Shown one piece after another: positions 36,323 through 47,480 of a DNA stretch of 64,000 nucleotides. A program made the position numbers and the translations under genes. The notes beneath the pieces were generated by a model that saw only the letters and a list, made by a program, of their open reading frames with translations, did no database searches and had not been told where the DNA came from. The stretch covers positions 170,180,815 to 170,244,814 of the forward strand of contig CM070900.1 in NCBI GenBank assembly GCA_036417435.1, given 5' to 3'. The first letter of the stretch is position 1. The number at the start of each line of letters is the position of its first letter. The stretch is from Inia geoffrensis (Eukaryota > Chordata > Mammalia > Artiodactyla > Iniidae).

Positions 36323-39300
36323 TGCTAGCATGAGAAATAATCTGCAAATTTTATTTAATATCTGAATACTGTTTTATAATTAAATAATACTTTATTAGAT
36401 AACAGATTAACATTTTAAAAGTTGACTTCAATTTAGGAGTAGCTAATGTGAAAAAGAAAAATAGCTAATGGTTTTAAGACATCAGTAGTAATTGTTCTAC
36501 AACTCAAATATCCAGAATAAAACCATCATGTATTTTGATGTTACAACACTTTAATGTAGCTTCACACAATTTAACATGCTTTGAAAAACATAGTATTCTA
36601 ACAGGGATAGAATCAACAATGATATAATACAGGAAAATGTTAAATTTCTACCCGCTCAATTCAATTGTTTTAAAAATTTAGCTTTAATTGATATGTGTAG
36701 TGTTTATTATTGTTGCATATGTATGTATGCATATATGTATATATGTGTATTTGTACATCTACATAAATACATAAATATGGATATGCTAAGTGATGTCTAA
36801 CAATTAAAGACAGAATGAATAGATCCAGGTTTGACTCAAGTCTGTAAGTTATTAATGAAAAACATTTTTCAATGAAATAATTTTGTAATGCATTTATCCT
36901 TTATCTACCATGAATATTACATTACAGTGGAAACTATCTCTTGTCTCTCCAAAGTTATTAAAAATTATATGAATTTCAGTATCTTGTCTGGGGATGCAAT
37001 TAAAGACTAGTAATCACAATTAAGACATTTAACTTTTTTCAAAATTGATTTAAAAAACTTTAAATATGACTAAAATCACATCAATTAATGTCACATAAGA
37101 TGGCACTAAAAGGAAGATGAAGTGCAAATTTGCATTGCAATTGTCCCCTTGGACAATGCAGTTCATACAATGAATAGTAAAGGGAATAATTCAAATCCCT
37201 TCTGAAAATCTAAATGAAATAATATGTCCGATTTCATTTGGTGACCAATTTGGAAAGCTCTTTGAAATACACTGCAAATGGTAATTCTGCCTTATTAGTC
37301 ATTGTTGGACCTTCTCGTAACATGTGAAAAATAGAAATGCACAATTTGCCTTTGAAACCAGATACGAGAATGGGTAACCTCATGAAATAGTGAGTTTACC
37401 AGGGGTTCTCAAAAAGCAGCTTTAAGGCATTCTACCGTAAGCTTTTAGGACAGACTATCTAGGATATTGTAAAAGATATATACATATATTAGGGTATCAA
37501 CATGAATCTATGTTTGGCAGACCAGAAATGACTTATGTTTATAGATCTCACTCCCTTAAAAACAGTGGGATCTAATTATCCTCCTTTTGCTTAGCAGGAA
37601 TACAGGTTAACCAGAGAGAAATGGTTATATAAAATATTTTCAGTTTTTGGCAAAAAAAACTCTTCTTTCTGAGTGTAGTAAGCACTATAATACACAATCT
37701 TGTCCTTTGTCTAGAGAGATATAAATAAAAAATGATCTTATTCTGTCAACAAGAGGATGCTTTCTATGTACTTTCTCTTTCTGCTTCAGGTATTGAGAGA
37801 GAGAGAGAGAGAGATTCCAAAAGACACGCAGGGAAATATTTCAGTACCAAACACTGAAAGAAGAGATGTGCTATTCTTTAAATTGAAATATTCATAACTA
37901 GTGCACGAGAGGAGTTATAAGGATGTTTTGGTGAGCTCTCTGGAATCTTCAAAGTAAATTGTAGGCCTTCAGGATGAATTCTGATTACATATTAGGTTTC
38001 AAAGTAAGCTGGGAAAATTTTAATCAAAGCTTCTCTTAAGACTGAGCTTGGAATAAGTTTATAGCACTAAGGATTTATTATGAAAATTTCAAAATTATTG
38101 CTAGTAGGGTATATTCTGTTTAATTTTAGAATGTTTTCTCTATAAGAATGATCTACATTTTGACATTTCCTATGCTTCTCTATTTCAGTGATGTTTTTAT
38201 TATTTAAAAAGCAGAGAATTCTTCAATATCTTTATCTCATTTATGTCAGGCACACAGAATTAAGCATATAAGGCCAAGATATTTACTGTCATATATGCAC
38301 CTTGTTGAAGGAAAAGCCCATTAGAGAGAAAATACTAATAAATTATAAATTTTGAGTTATCAAACATTTTAAAAGCGTTTCCCATTTTTCCAAAAGAAAT
38401 TGTGGTGGACTACAAAATACTTCTAGTATAGGAACATAGAGATTGGCATGATGGAAACAATAGAGTACTATTAAACTCGTAAGAGCTTGAAAATAGAAAT
38501 GTGTGAGATAAATTTGGTACAATTTTCTAATTTGAATGGCAAAGTTAGCTTGTAGCTTTCTGGCAGTGAAAGCATGAAGAGAATTATGTTCAGTTATAAC
38601 TTTCAAAACTTGTAACTGGTATGCTAGTTATATGAACAAGTTTCAAAATTCATAACTTGTTTATAAAATTAATACACCAGTCCACTAAGAAAGTCTAACA
38701 GGAGAAATGGTGCAATTCTGGCTTAAGTGAGGTGAAGATGACAGCAGAAGGAAAAACAACACCATTACCCAGAGAAAAACAAGACAGTATAGAATTCACA
38801 AGGTTTCTATGAAAACCTATAAATAACTGAAATTACTTTCCCTTATAACTGAGTCATTTTGCTCCAAGGAAAACTGCTCTTCTTTGTTAGTTTTCAGCAA
38901 ATCAGCTTGCCAAGGGAGAGGAAAATAAAACAACAAATTCTTACACATTTCTCTTTTCATTGAGTTTCTCCATTTTTTGAAATTCATAAGACTTCCCTCT
39001 GCTGACAGTTTATGTGTGATTAATTTTTTCTTATATATAAATAATTTCAGGTGTATGTATAAATTACATATTGCAGGGTTTTTTTATTTTCAGAAAAGTA
39101 AAATTTTTATCTCTTACTGACATCTGAGAAAGTTAATCCTGGAAACTCCCTTAATAAATGATTCTTGTAATTTTATATGACATGTTCAACAACATTCTTA
39201 CAGTAAACACAATAATTTTCTATGTATAGTTATAAAATTGCTAAATGAGTTCAATTGCACAACTACAAAATGTATTTCTAGAAAGCAGCTCTATGTAGGA

Positions 39301-39398
39301 ACAAGTCACTTGTGTTGCTGTGTGCTGATCAACATGATTTAACAGTAAGATTTAGAATGTCTCTATTAATAGTTCTAAAGTTTTAGAGTAAGTTAGAT
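36323..39398. other. About 3.1 kb without recognised repeat or gene
   Basis: There is a TA/TG-rich tract at about 36715-36780 and a (GA)n run at 37795-37814. The frame at 38343-38606 (minus) has no motif that I recognise. Confidence 0.4.
37795..37814. repeat. (GA)n microsatellite
   Basis: Ten uninterrupted GA units. Confidence 0.95.
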
Positions 39399-39406
39399 TC
39401 ACTTGG

Positions 39407-39578
39407 GCGGTACGCGGGCCTCTCTCTGTTGTGGCCTCTCCCGTTGCGGAGCACAGACTCCAAACGCGCAGGCTCAGCGGCCGTGGTTCGCGGGCCCAGC
39501 CGTTCTGCAGCATGTGGGATCTTCCCGTGTGCCCTGCATCGCAGGCGGACTCTCAACCTCTGCGCCACCAGGGAAGCC
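39407..39578 (-). mobile_element. Tailless CHR-type SINE, minus strand
   Basis: The reversed body starts directly with 'gcggtacgcgggcctctctc' and ends with 'ccaccagggaagcc'. There is no poly(T), so the element has no A tail. The direct repeat 'cacttgg' (39400-39406 and 39579-39585) abuts both ends exactly. About 17 bp are missing inside, after 'gggatcttcccg', where other copies carry the 'gaccggggcacgaac' segment, which includes the B box. Confidence 0.92.
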
Positions 39579-39585
39579 CACTTGG

Positions 39586-39742
39586 AAGGTTTTTAAAGTG
39601 CAGATTCTTCTACAAGTTCTAATCACAATTCTGCTTATTGGGTTTGATTTTTAATCCAAGATTTTTCAATAACTAACAGGATAAGTCTAATGTCTATGGC
39701 CCAGGATAGCACATTGGAAAACACTTATTGTTTTTTTTTTTT
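39586..39742. other. Non-coding spacer with a poly(T) run
   Basis: A T run at 39731-39742 immediately precedes the L1 target site. No gene. Confidence 0.5.
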
Positions 39743-39755
39743 AAAGTGCTTTGTA

Positions 39756-40097
39756 GACGCAGACGAAGAGAATGGACTTGAGGACACGGGGAGGGGGAAG
39801 GGTAAGCTGGGACAAAGTGAGGCAGTGGCATGGACTTATATATACAACCCAATGTAAAATAGCTAGCTAGTGGGAAGCAGCTGCATAGCACAGGGAGATC
39901 AGCTCTGTGCTTTGTGACCACCTAGAGAAGTGGGACAGGGAAGGTGGGAGGGAGACGCAAGAGGGAAGAGATATCGGAACATGTGTATATGTATAGCTGA
40001 TTCACTCTGTTATAAAACAGAAACTAACATACCATTGTAAAGCAATTATACTCCAATAAAGAGGTTAAAAAAAAATATGCACCTTAAAAAAAATTAA
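39756..40097 (+). mobile_element. L1 3' UTR copy, severely 5' truncated
   Basis: Only the end of L1 is present: 'agaatggacttgaggacacg', 'agtgggaagcagctgcatag', 'cagaaactaacataccattg', 'ccaataaagaggtt', then an A-rich tail. A 13-bp duplication flanks it, 'aaagtgctttgta' at 39743-39755 and 'aaagtactttgta' at 40098-40110, with one mismatch. The same L1 3' UTR type is seen at 10600-10950 and 51610-51970. Confidence 0.93.
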
Positions 40098-40179
40098 AAA
40101 GTACTTTGTAAATCAGAAAAATATCTTACAGAGTTTATTTCTCCCAACTGAGAAGTAACCATGTTACCAGTCATTTTAT

Positions 40180-40655
40180 TCATTTTCATACACAAATCTG
40201 CACATGAATATTCATAGCAACTGCATTTCTAATAGTCCCAAACTGGAAAGAAACCAAATGTTTATCAGCAGATGAATGGATAAACAAAATGTTGAATAGC
40301 CATACAATGGAAGGCTACTCAACAATAAAAAGGAATAAACTACTGCATCTATGTAGCAACATGAATACATTTCAAAATTATTATGCTCAAAGAAGCTAAT
40401 GTGATTCTATTTACATCAAATGCTATGGAATGTAAACACATCTTTAGTGAATCCAGTAGATCCAGGTTTCCTGGAGCAGGGGTACCGGATGGGATGAAGT
40501 GCAAAGAGACGTAGTAAACTTTTTGGGTTGTTTTTTTTTCACCTCTTGGTTGTGGTAGAGATGTCATGGGTGTACAAAGATGTCAAAATCCATTAAACTG
40601 TGCACTTTAAATAGGTGAAGTTTACTGTACATAAATGATTTAACAAAAAAGTTGC
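40180..40655 (+). mobile_element. Old L1 3' end, plus strand
   Basis: Diverged ORF2 and 3' UTR landmarks are in order: 'tcagcagatgaatggataaa', 'acaatggaaggctactcaac', 'ttttcacctcttggttgtgg', 'aaactgtgcactttaaatag'. It belongs to an old L1M lineage different from the adjacent young copy. Confidence 0.85.
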
Positions 40656-41328
40656 TATTTCTGAAAAGAAGTAGCTACCTTCCTTCATTTGAACAGTCAT
40701 TCTTACCCAAGAATGGCAAATGTTTTCCAAATAAGCTAGACCATAATTGTTTAAGAGGATAGCAAATAAACAACCAGAGTCTTAGAGTTCTACATTATTC
40801 AAAAATTTAAAAAAATTTTTTAAATGGAATATTTTCACAGAAGTTATTATCATCTGGCTCTATTATACAAGATTCATTATTAAGAATAGATTGGTTTTAT
40901 ACACTTGACACATCATTTTTATAAATATAAACCAGTTATATAGTTTGGGCAGAGAAATTTCTTTCCCAAGGTACCTAAAATGAATTCAAGGGATTTGTGG
41001 TAAAATTCAGTCATTTTTTTCAGTTTTAGAAATTTCACCTGACCAAATTGTATTTCCCTCTGGGTAGACATGACTAATAATCAAGCCCAGAGCTTGATTC
41101 TTTGGATTGCAGAGTTGTAATTTCGTTAAATGTTCTATATTAACAAGTCTCTTAGGCTAAGGAAAAGGTACTAAAGGGGAAAGAGTAGAACTTTGAGATA
41201 TAAGATCGGGATATTTAGACATACATAATAGAGGTTGAGAAATCTGAATAATTAAATTCTCCTGAAACTCCCTTGTTCTGCAGAAAGCCCAATGCCTTTC
41301 TTTCCAAGGTAATTAGCCTTCACATGCA

Positions 41329-41330
<2 letters not shown>
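40656..41330. other. Non-coding sequence, nothing recognised
   Basis: No exon or named repeat that I can support. Confidence 0.4.

Positions 41331-41354
<24 letters not shown>
41331..41354. repeat. Poly(A) run
   Basis: About 24 A bases lie just upstream of a plus-strand SINE. They are not that SINE's own tail, which is at its other end. Confidence 0.95.
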
Positions 41355-41359
<5 letters not shown>

Positions 41360-41361
41360 GA

Positions 41362-41478
41362 GGGAATTCCCTGGCAGTCCAGTTGTTAGGACTCCAATCT
41401 TTCACTGCAGGGGGCACGGGTTAGACTCCTGGTCAGGAGCTAAGGCAAAAAATAAATAAAATAGTAAACATGATTTTT
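41362..41478 (+). mobile_element. tRNA-derived SINE of a different subfamily, plus strand
   Basis: The head is 'gggaattccctggcagtcc' and not 'ggcttccctggtggcgcag', and the body is short (about 90 bp), followed by 'aaaaaataaataaaatag' as A-rich tail. A likely duplication is 'aaactactga' upstream and 'aaatactga' downstream. It is related to the minus-strand copy at 42375. Confidence 0.82.
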
Positions 41479-41492
41479 TAAAAAATACTGAT

Positions 41493-42347
41493 CCTTAAAA
41501 CTCTTCTTGAGGCTAAACCTCAGGATCCCTCATTGCTTCCAGACCTATAAAAACTAAACATACAAAATTCAGAGGGCAAAGTAAAAGTCTTTTTATGTGA
41601 GCATATAGCTTGCTTATCACTAAAAGTATTTCAGGTTCTCCTTTTCCTTTATTGGTAGAAGTCTGGGAATTCCCACAGTGTTAGTTCCAGGAGAATAAAA
41701 CATAATGGTGAATTGGGCCAAATGCTCTTATAGTTAACAGCACTCTAGATTGAGGATTTCATGTGATGGCTGAAGGAGCTGGAAGTGTTGTTTACAGTCT
41801 ACTAAGTTGGCTAATTAAAGCCTGGACCTAAAAATGACTATTCATTAAGTTGAAATGTCAGAACTTCCCTCCAAACTATGGTTTTAAAGTCTTTGGGAAT
41901 GATCATATAATAATGGACTTTTTTTAACGTTTGTTCAGTCACTTCTTACCCATACCACCCAGGAAGATCTGGAGTTGGTTCCTGAAGTAAGACATTAAAA
42001 GTTGATTAGTGAGAAGACACTAGTATCCTTAAAATAATTTATGGTTCTTGTCCTTTGTAGATTCACGTTAATGGTGATGGATGCTGCAATTAAAATTTTT
42101 CCCTGATTTCAATGGAAATAATGGGATTCAGGAGATGTAAAGGCAAAGTGGCAGTAATTAACCATCAGAAAAAAATCTTGGTGCAATTATCACAATAAAC
42201 CACAGAAAGAGACTCTTAGTAGGAGTGTTGTATTATTCAAAGATCTGTAATTATATCTAACTAATCACTGGGTAACCAGGAATGAAATAGATTGGTCATA
42301 CTAACATTGGTCATTCTCTCTAAGGAGGAGAGAAATTCTATCTGGTG
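41493..42347. other. Non-coding sequence, nothing recognised
   Basis: No exon, RNA gene or named repeat that I can support. Confidence 0.4.
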
Positions 42348-42374
42348 GGCAGTCTCCATTTTTTAGTGGACTTT

Positions 42375-42493
42375 CTGGGTTTTTTGGCCGTGCTGTGCAG
42401 CTTGTGGGATCTTAGCTCCCCAACCAGGGATTGAACCTGGGCCCTTGACAGTGAGAGCGTGGTCCTAACCACTGGACCCCCAGGGAATTCCCA
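42375..42493 (-). mobile_element. tRNA-derived SINE (ggaattccc subfamily), minus strand
   Basis: The reversed element runs from 'tttttggccgtgctgtgcag' to 'ccccagggaattccc'. A 17-bp direct repeat lies around it, 'ggcagtctccatttttt' at 42348-42364 and 'ggcagtccccatttttt' from 42519. The right copy is separated from the SINE head by an extra ~25 bp that includes a T run. Confidence 0.85.
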
Positions 42494-42544
42494 AATTTAA
42501 GATTTTTTTTTTTTTCTTGGCAGTCCCCATTTTTTTTAAGAAGC

Positions 42545-42815
42545 CCAAGCAACCTCTTGAAGGGTCATGTCTGAGTTCCCAGCTCTAGCCAGCACCAACC
42601 TGTCTCTAATATGTGTGAACCATCTTCAAAGTGGTTCCTTCTGCCCCAGTTGAGCCACTCCATCTCATACTATGTGGGTTAGTGTAAGCCACTCTCTATA
42701 CCCTTTGAGTTTTATCCAGATTGCAGATTCATAAGCAAAATAACTTACTTTTACTCCTTTAAGTCATGAGGTCTTTAGGTGGCTTTTTATGCAACAATAA
42801 ATTACTGGAAGAGGC
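42545..42815 (+). mobile_element. Old MaLR-type LTR fragment
   Basis: 'gtgtgaaccatcttcaaagt', 'ctgccccagttgagccactc' and the 3' part 'ttatgcaacaataaattact' follow the order of an MLT1-class LTR. It is diverged, and the preceding SINE probably sits inside it. Confidence 0.45.
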
Positions 42816-43958
42816 ATATTGAATTGTTCCTCTAAATTGAAAGATGCATTCCTATAACTTGTACTACCCACCGCAAAGTAATATGGCACAACTCTTAGTG
42901 GGCCTCTTTGTATTTTAGAGACAATATATACCACATAGGATTACATTGCACTGATCTATTTTGAAAAGCAGTTCATGGCTTGATACTAAGACATCAGAGG
43001 AACTAATGTCTAATTCTTGAAACCACAGAGGCTTTAACTGCTCATCACGAACTTGTTAATATAGTATCTGCCACATCGCAGATTTGGACACATACAGTAG
43101 GAATCTATTTTTAACTGGAAATGGTATACATGAGCCTGATTGCCTGCATTTCTTCAATTCCTGTCTCAAGTCTCATGATGAAGTCTCCACAATCAGATAA
43201 CAGAGGGGAGAGGAAAAGTAAAATGCATGGGTCTGGCTGATGTTTGGGTTGGCCACGGCTGCTGCACCATATACATGTGAACACAACGTTTTCTGAGCCC
43301 TACAGAGGGGTGACTGAAGACATGGGAGAGGCAAAATCCTGCCAAAGGACAGAAACACCTGCGTTTCAAATAATACACTATGCTTTTCACGCTGTGTGGA
43401 AGAGAATGTGGCCTGAGGTTTGGGTCTTAACACAAGATCAGTGATTGATGGTACAGATGACCTGGCAAGGGCTTGGAAAAACAAGATAAGTTAACTGGTA
43501 ACATGGAGTCCTAGGGGGTTGGTCCAAAGGGTAATTGATTCTGATTATTTTGGAGGAAATTAAGTTGCTATTACAAAATGGGAACAAGGAAGACGATTTC
43601 TGGAAATCAGGATATTCAATGAAATAACTTTTTCCCCAAGAGTTCAGGTCTATAGAAAGCTATAGCAATCCAAAAAAAAGAATATCACTGGACTGAGGTA
43701 CTAGCGGGAGATAAGGATAAGAGGGAATGGATGATGGAAGCAAAAAGCTATACTGATGACTAGGGAGAGACGTGGGACTCTTACAAGAGTCTGTGACTGC
43801 AGTGCCCACTGTTTCCCACCAGCTTCAGTTGTATAGAGTTCAGATTTACAGACGAACAAACTTTCTGACAGAGACTTCACCAATACCAAGCTTACTTAGC
43901 TTTATAAATCAAGACAGATGATGTAACTGAAAATGATAGAAGGAGGATCTTCAAAAAT
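42816..43958. other. Non-coding sequence, nothing recognised
   Basis: Open frames of 60-100 codons on both strands at 43173-43484 overlap each other and contain no recognisable domain. I do not call a gene. Confidence 0.4.
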
Positions 43959-43969
43959 CCTCTCCTTCT

Positions 43970-44159
43970 GGGCTTCCCTGGTGGCGCAGTGGTTGAGAGT
44001 CCGCCTGCCGGTGCAGGGGATATGGGTTCGTGCCCTGGTCCGGAAAGATTCCACGAGCCACGGAGCGGCTGGGCCCGTGAGCCATGGCCGCTGAGCCTGC
44101 GCGTCCGGAGCCTGTTGCTCCACAACGGGAGAGGCCACAATAGTAGAGGCCCGCGTACC

Positions 44160-44194
<35 letters not shown>
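43970..44194 (+). mobile_element. CHR-type SINE, plus strand, 32-base A tail
   Basis: The full body is followed by an uninterrupted poly(A) of about 32 bases. A perfect 11-bp duplication 'cctctccttct' lies at 43959-43969 and 44195-44205. The long pure tail and perfect duplication mark a recent insertion. Confidence 0.97.
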
Positions 44195-44197
<3 letters not shown>

Positions 44198-44205
44198 CTC
44201 CTTCT

Positions 44206-44716
44206 TAAACTCAGTGAGAACACTGGCACGGCTTTGGTTAGAATTTACATTTTCAGAACTCTAGAACTTAACTAAATCATTGCAGCAATTCAGGGGGCCC
44301 TTATGTTTTAAAAATGGCTGAATTTTGGTAACAACAGCAAGCTTTGAGGTGTTCTTACTCGTCCTTATTTTCATTCCCTGTTCCCTCTCTACAATAACCT
44401 TGAAAAACAACCACCTGTAAACATGGTGAAAATAAGCATTCTGGCAGCCACTGGAAGAAGAGAGTAAGGCTGGGGCCGAGCTTCTTTATATAAGCACTGT
44501 CATTGTTTGAGCTGTCTGATGGCTTCCCAGACACCACTTACAAACTTGTCATTATTATATTTGACTCTAAGCTTATCTAAGGAGAACAAACTTTTCCGGG
44601 AGTGCGTTTTCAAGAACAATCAGAGGCAACAGTTTAATATTGTGACTGCCTGAGGAGGTGAATAATGGTTTGGGAAAACAAAAGGCTAAAGAAAAAGCTT
44701 ACAATGAAAGCTAAAG
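44206..44716. other. Non-coding sequence, nothing recognised
   Basis: No gene or named repeat that I can support. Confidence 0.4.
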
Positions 44717-44728
44717 AAAGATGTTCAT

Positions 44729-44936
44729 GGGCTTCCCTGGTGGCGCAGTGGTTGAGAGTCCGCCTGCCGATTCAGGGGACACGGGTTCGTGCCCAGGTCC
44801 GGGAAGATCCCACATGCCGCGGAGCGGCTGGGCCCGTGAGCTATGGCCGCTGAGCCTGCGCGTCCGGAGCCTGTGCTCTGCAACGGGAGAGGCCACAGCA
44901 GTGGGAGGCCCGCGTACCGCAAAAAAAAAAAAAAAA
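44729..44936 (+). mobile_element. CHR-type SINE, plus strand
   Basis: A near-consensus full body with poly(A). A 12-bp duplication with one mismatch, 'aaagatgttcat' (44717-44728) and 'aaagatgtccat', directly follows the A tail. Confidence 0.96.
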
Positions 44937-44949
44937 AGATGTCCATAGA

Positions 44950-45289
44950 GGATTTTGAAAGACTCTAACATATTCCTGGAAACCTAACATACCACATGAA
45001 CAATTAGGGCTGTGCCTATACCCAGACTTGTGTCCATGCACAGGGAAGAACTGGGAAGCCCTAAGCTCTTACTTTAACCCAACCTGGAAGCTCTGTGCAA
45101 GTAGAAGGTGAAAACTAAGGTGGTGCACTGCCCCATGAGTGTCGAAGGTGTGTGCCAACATGCATGTTGAATCACTCAGCAAAGACTGAGACACTTGTTA
45201 GTGTCAGGAATTTAAGGAAATCTGTGTTCAATCTGACCATTAAGTTAGACCAGCAAGGTTGTCAACAGCCACACAAGATAAATAAAACA
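44950..45289. other. Non-coding sequence, nothing recognised
   Basis: No gene or named repeat that I can support. Confidence 0.4.
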
Positions 45290-45688
45290 GGCATCACATA
45301 ATTATTTCAGAAAAGAAACTAAACAAACAGCAATAACAAGCAGCAACAATAAAGAAGCCCTGGTGTGGAGTAAAATCTGATTTCCAGATTTGCGACATTA
45401 TTTAAAAATTTTCACTTTCTAATAAAAAATTTAAGATACATGCAAAGAAACAGAAATGCCTGGTCTATAGTCAGGGGGAGAAAACAGTTAATGGACACCA
45501 TCCTCAAGAAGTTCAGACACTGGGCTGACTACACAAAAAAAATTAAATCAGTTATATAAACATGCTCAAAGAACTAAAGAAACTATGTATAAGGAAATAA
45601 AGGAAAGCATGAGAACAATGCCTCACCAAATAGAAAAAAATAATAATAAATAGATATTAAGAAAGAATCAAATAGAAATTCTGTAGTG
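45290..45688 (+). mobile_element. Old L1 ORF1-region fragment, plus strand
   Basis: 'acatgctcaaagaactaaag', 'gagaacaatgcctcaccaaa' and 'caaatagaaattctgtag' correspond to the region around the start of ORF1 in old L1M elements. There is no open frame. It ends where the retroviral sequence begins. Confidence 0.65.
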
Positions 45689-46290
45689 GGCAATGCTCCA
45701 TCCATGGAGCTGTGCCCAACACTGCTACCATCTTAGATACCTTGGCCATCATCCTAAGAACGTACCATGCTACACTGGACTTAGCAAATGCTTTTTCCTT
45801 GTATCTCTGACCACTGAGTTACAAGACCAATTTGCCTTCATGTGGGAGGAGCAACAATAGGCCTTCCAAGTTCTTCCCCAACATTACCTGCACAGCCCCA
45901 CAATATGTCATGAGATGGTAGCCCTAGGCCGGATCCTGTTCCTCTTCTCCACACCAGTAAAATGAGCCCATTACATTGATGCTATAATATTAACATGTGA
46001 GGCCTTGCTCCTGCTGCAAGACACTCTGCAGACTTTGCTGGAACATCTGTGAGGGAAAGAATAGGCAGCGAACCCACAGAAAATTTAAAGCACAGACACA
46101 ACTGTAAATTATTTGAAAGTTGCCTGGTCAGGTAAGATGTGCACTGTCCCAGAAGCAGTGATTGATACCTGCAGGTCTATCCAATCTCTAAGAATGTGAA
46201 ATGGGTGTAAGCCTTTGTAGGGATTTGGGTGTTTGGGAGGACTTTCATTTTTCACCTGGCAAGGTACTTCTGTCCCTTATACCACTGGTA
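45689..46290 (+). pseudogene. Retroviral reverse transcriptase remnant
   Basis: Short retroviral blocks are visible across changing frames: 'DLANAF' at 45778-45795, 'DQFAFMWEEQQ' ending at a stop near 45855, a 'SPTICHEMVA' block, and 'NPQK' near 46077. The YxDD catalytic box reads Y-I-D-A at 45972-45983, so the second aspartate is lost. Several in-frame stops are present. It is cut off on the right by a SINE insertion. Confidence 0.82.
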
Positions 46291-46308
46291 AAGAAAGGAC
46301 ACTTATGG

Positions 46309-46524
46309 GGGCTTCCTTGGTGGTGCAGTGGTTGGGAGTCCACCTGCTGATGCAGGGGACATGGGTTCGTGCCCCGGTCTGGGGGGGGTCCCACGCGCCG
46401 CGGGGCAGCTGGGCCTGTGTGCCATGGCCACTGAGTCTCAGCGTCTGGAGCTTGTGCTCCACGGCAGGAGAGGCTACAACAATGAGAGGCCCGCGTACCA
46501 CAAAAAAAAAAAAAAAAAAAAAAA
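46309..46524 (+). mobile_element. CHR-type SINE inserted in the retrovirus
   Basis: The full body, with an expanded G run near 46381-46387, has a poly(A) of about 24. The 18-bp duplication 'aagaaaggacacttatgg' (46291-46308) and 'aagaaaggatacttatgg' (46525-46542) has one mismatch. The duplicated site is retroviral sequence, so the SINE is younger than the retrovirus. Confidence 0.97.
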
Positions 46525-46542
46525 AAGAAAGGATACTTATGG

Positions 46543-47480
46543 AATTAGGGATCAGAGCAGGAAGCCACCTTTGAGAAGGAAAAAAAATGCTAGTGAAGCA
46601 GATTAAAGCTCTGGGCATCTCTCAAGCAGGGCTATCATTTGAGTTAGATGTACCTGTGACTTTGTAAGGTACAAGGTAGCATTGTGGTTGAGACAACAGG
46701 AGAGAGTATCCCTAGGATTTTGACCCCAGCTCTAGAATGGGGCAGAAACCCAATATACCTGCAAAGGGCAAGCACTCCCAGCCATGTTCACAGCGCTCCT
46801 CCAGGTAAGAGTCCCACGAAGGAACAGCATGTCATGGTAAGAATTTCTTTTCCTATCAAGGGGTATGTTGAGAACATGTTCCATCAACTCCCCTTTGCCA
46901 AGGCTCAAACTCCTACTTTGGCCGAGGGTCATGCCTATTTACAGCAGAAAAGTACCCTGTCCACCAGTCCAGTGTATCTAGAAATATAGGTGTTTCTATG
47001 CCTTGTGGAGTATGCAGATCCTCCAAATGGCCCTGCCTTATTTCTGGGGCAGTCCCCCAACCTGTAGGGAGGGAATGGGGGAAATTCCTGATGATGCCTG
47101 GTATACAGATGCCTGGAAACAGAAACAAGCCTCGGCAGCCAGTGGGCTAAACTCAGAGCAGTCTGGTTGGTGGCAACTCATGAACCCTGGCCATTAACCT
47201 TTTTCACTGACAGTTGTGCTGTTTTAAAGGGATTAACTGTATGGCTTGAACAATAAAAAGCAAGAGGATAGATGATCATGAATAAACCCTTGAAGGGGCA
47301 GGATATGTGGAAAGACATTTGGGTTGGCCTGCAGGAAGTGAAGCAGTCCTCACTGCCTTCCACTTCCTGGCTCATAAGGTGCTGACACTTCCTGTAATCA
47401 GGAAGCTGATGCTCTAGCCTGGGTATGACAGCAAGCAACTAAACTTTCAGTAAATACAGCAGATTGGGTGCATAGGAAGA
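46543..47480 (+). pseudogene. Retroviral RNase H region remnant
   Basis: 'WYTDA' at 47099-47113 matches the conserved start of the retroviral RNase H domain, with the usual glycine after D replaced. 'ADALAW' near 47405-47425 matches its C-terminal end. Stops and frameshifts interrupt the interval. The spacing between the two motifs, about 300 bp, is close to that of a normal domain. Confidence 0.72.

Noticed and set aside
43173..43484. 103-codon minus-strand frame with competing plus-strand frame
   Set aside because: Overlapping frames on both strands, with no motif I recognise and no sign of exon borders.
46277..46618. 113-codon frames on both strands
   Set aside because: Both are translations of the SINE inserted in the retrovirus, including its poly(A).
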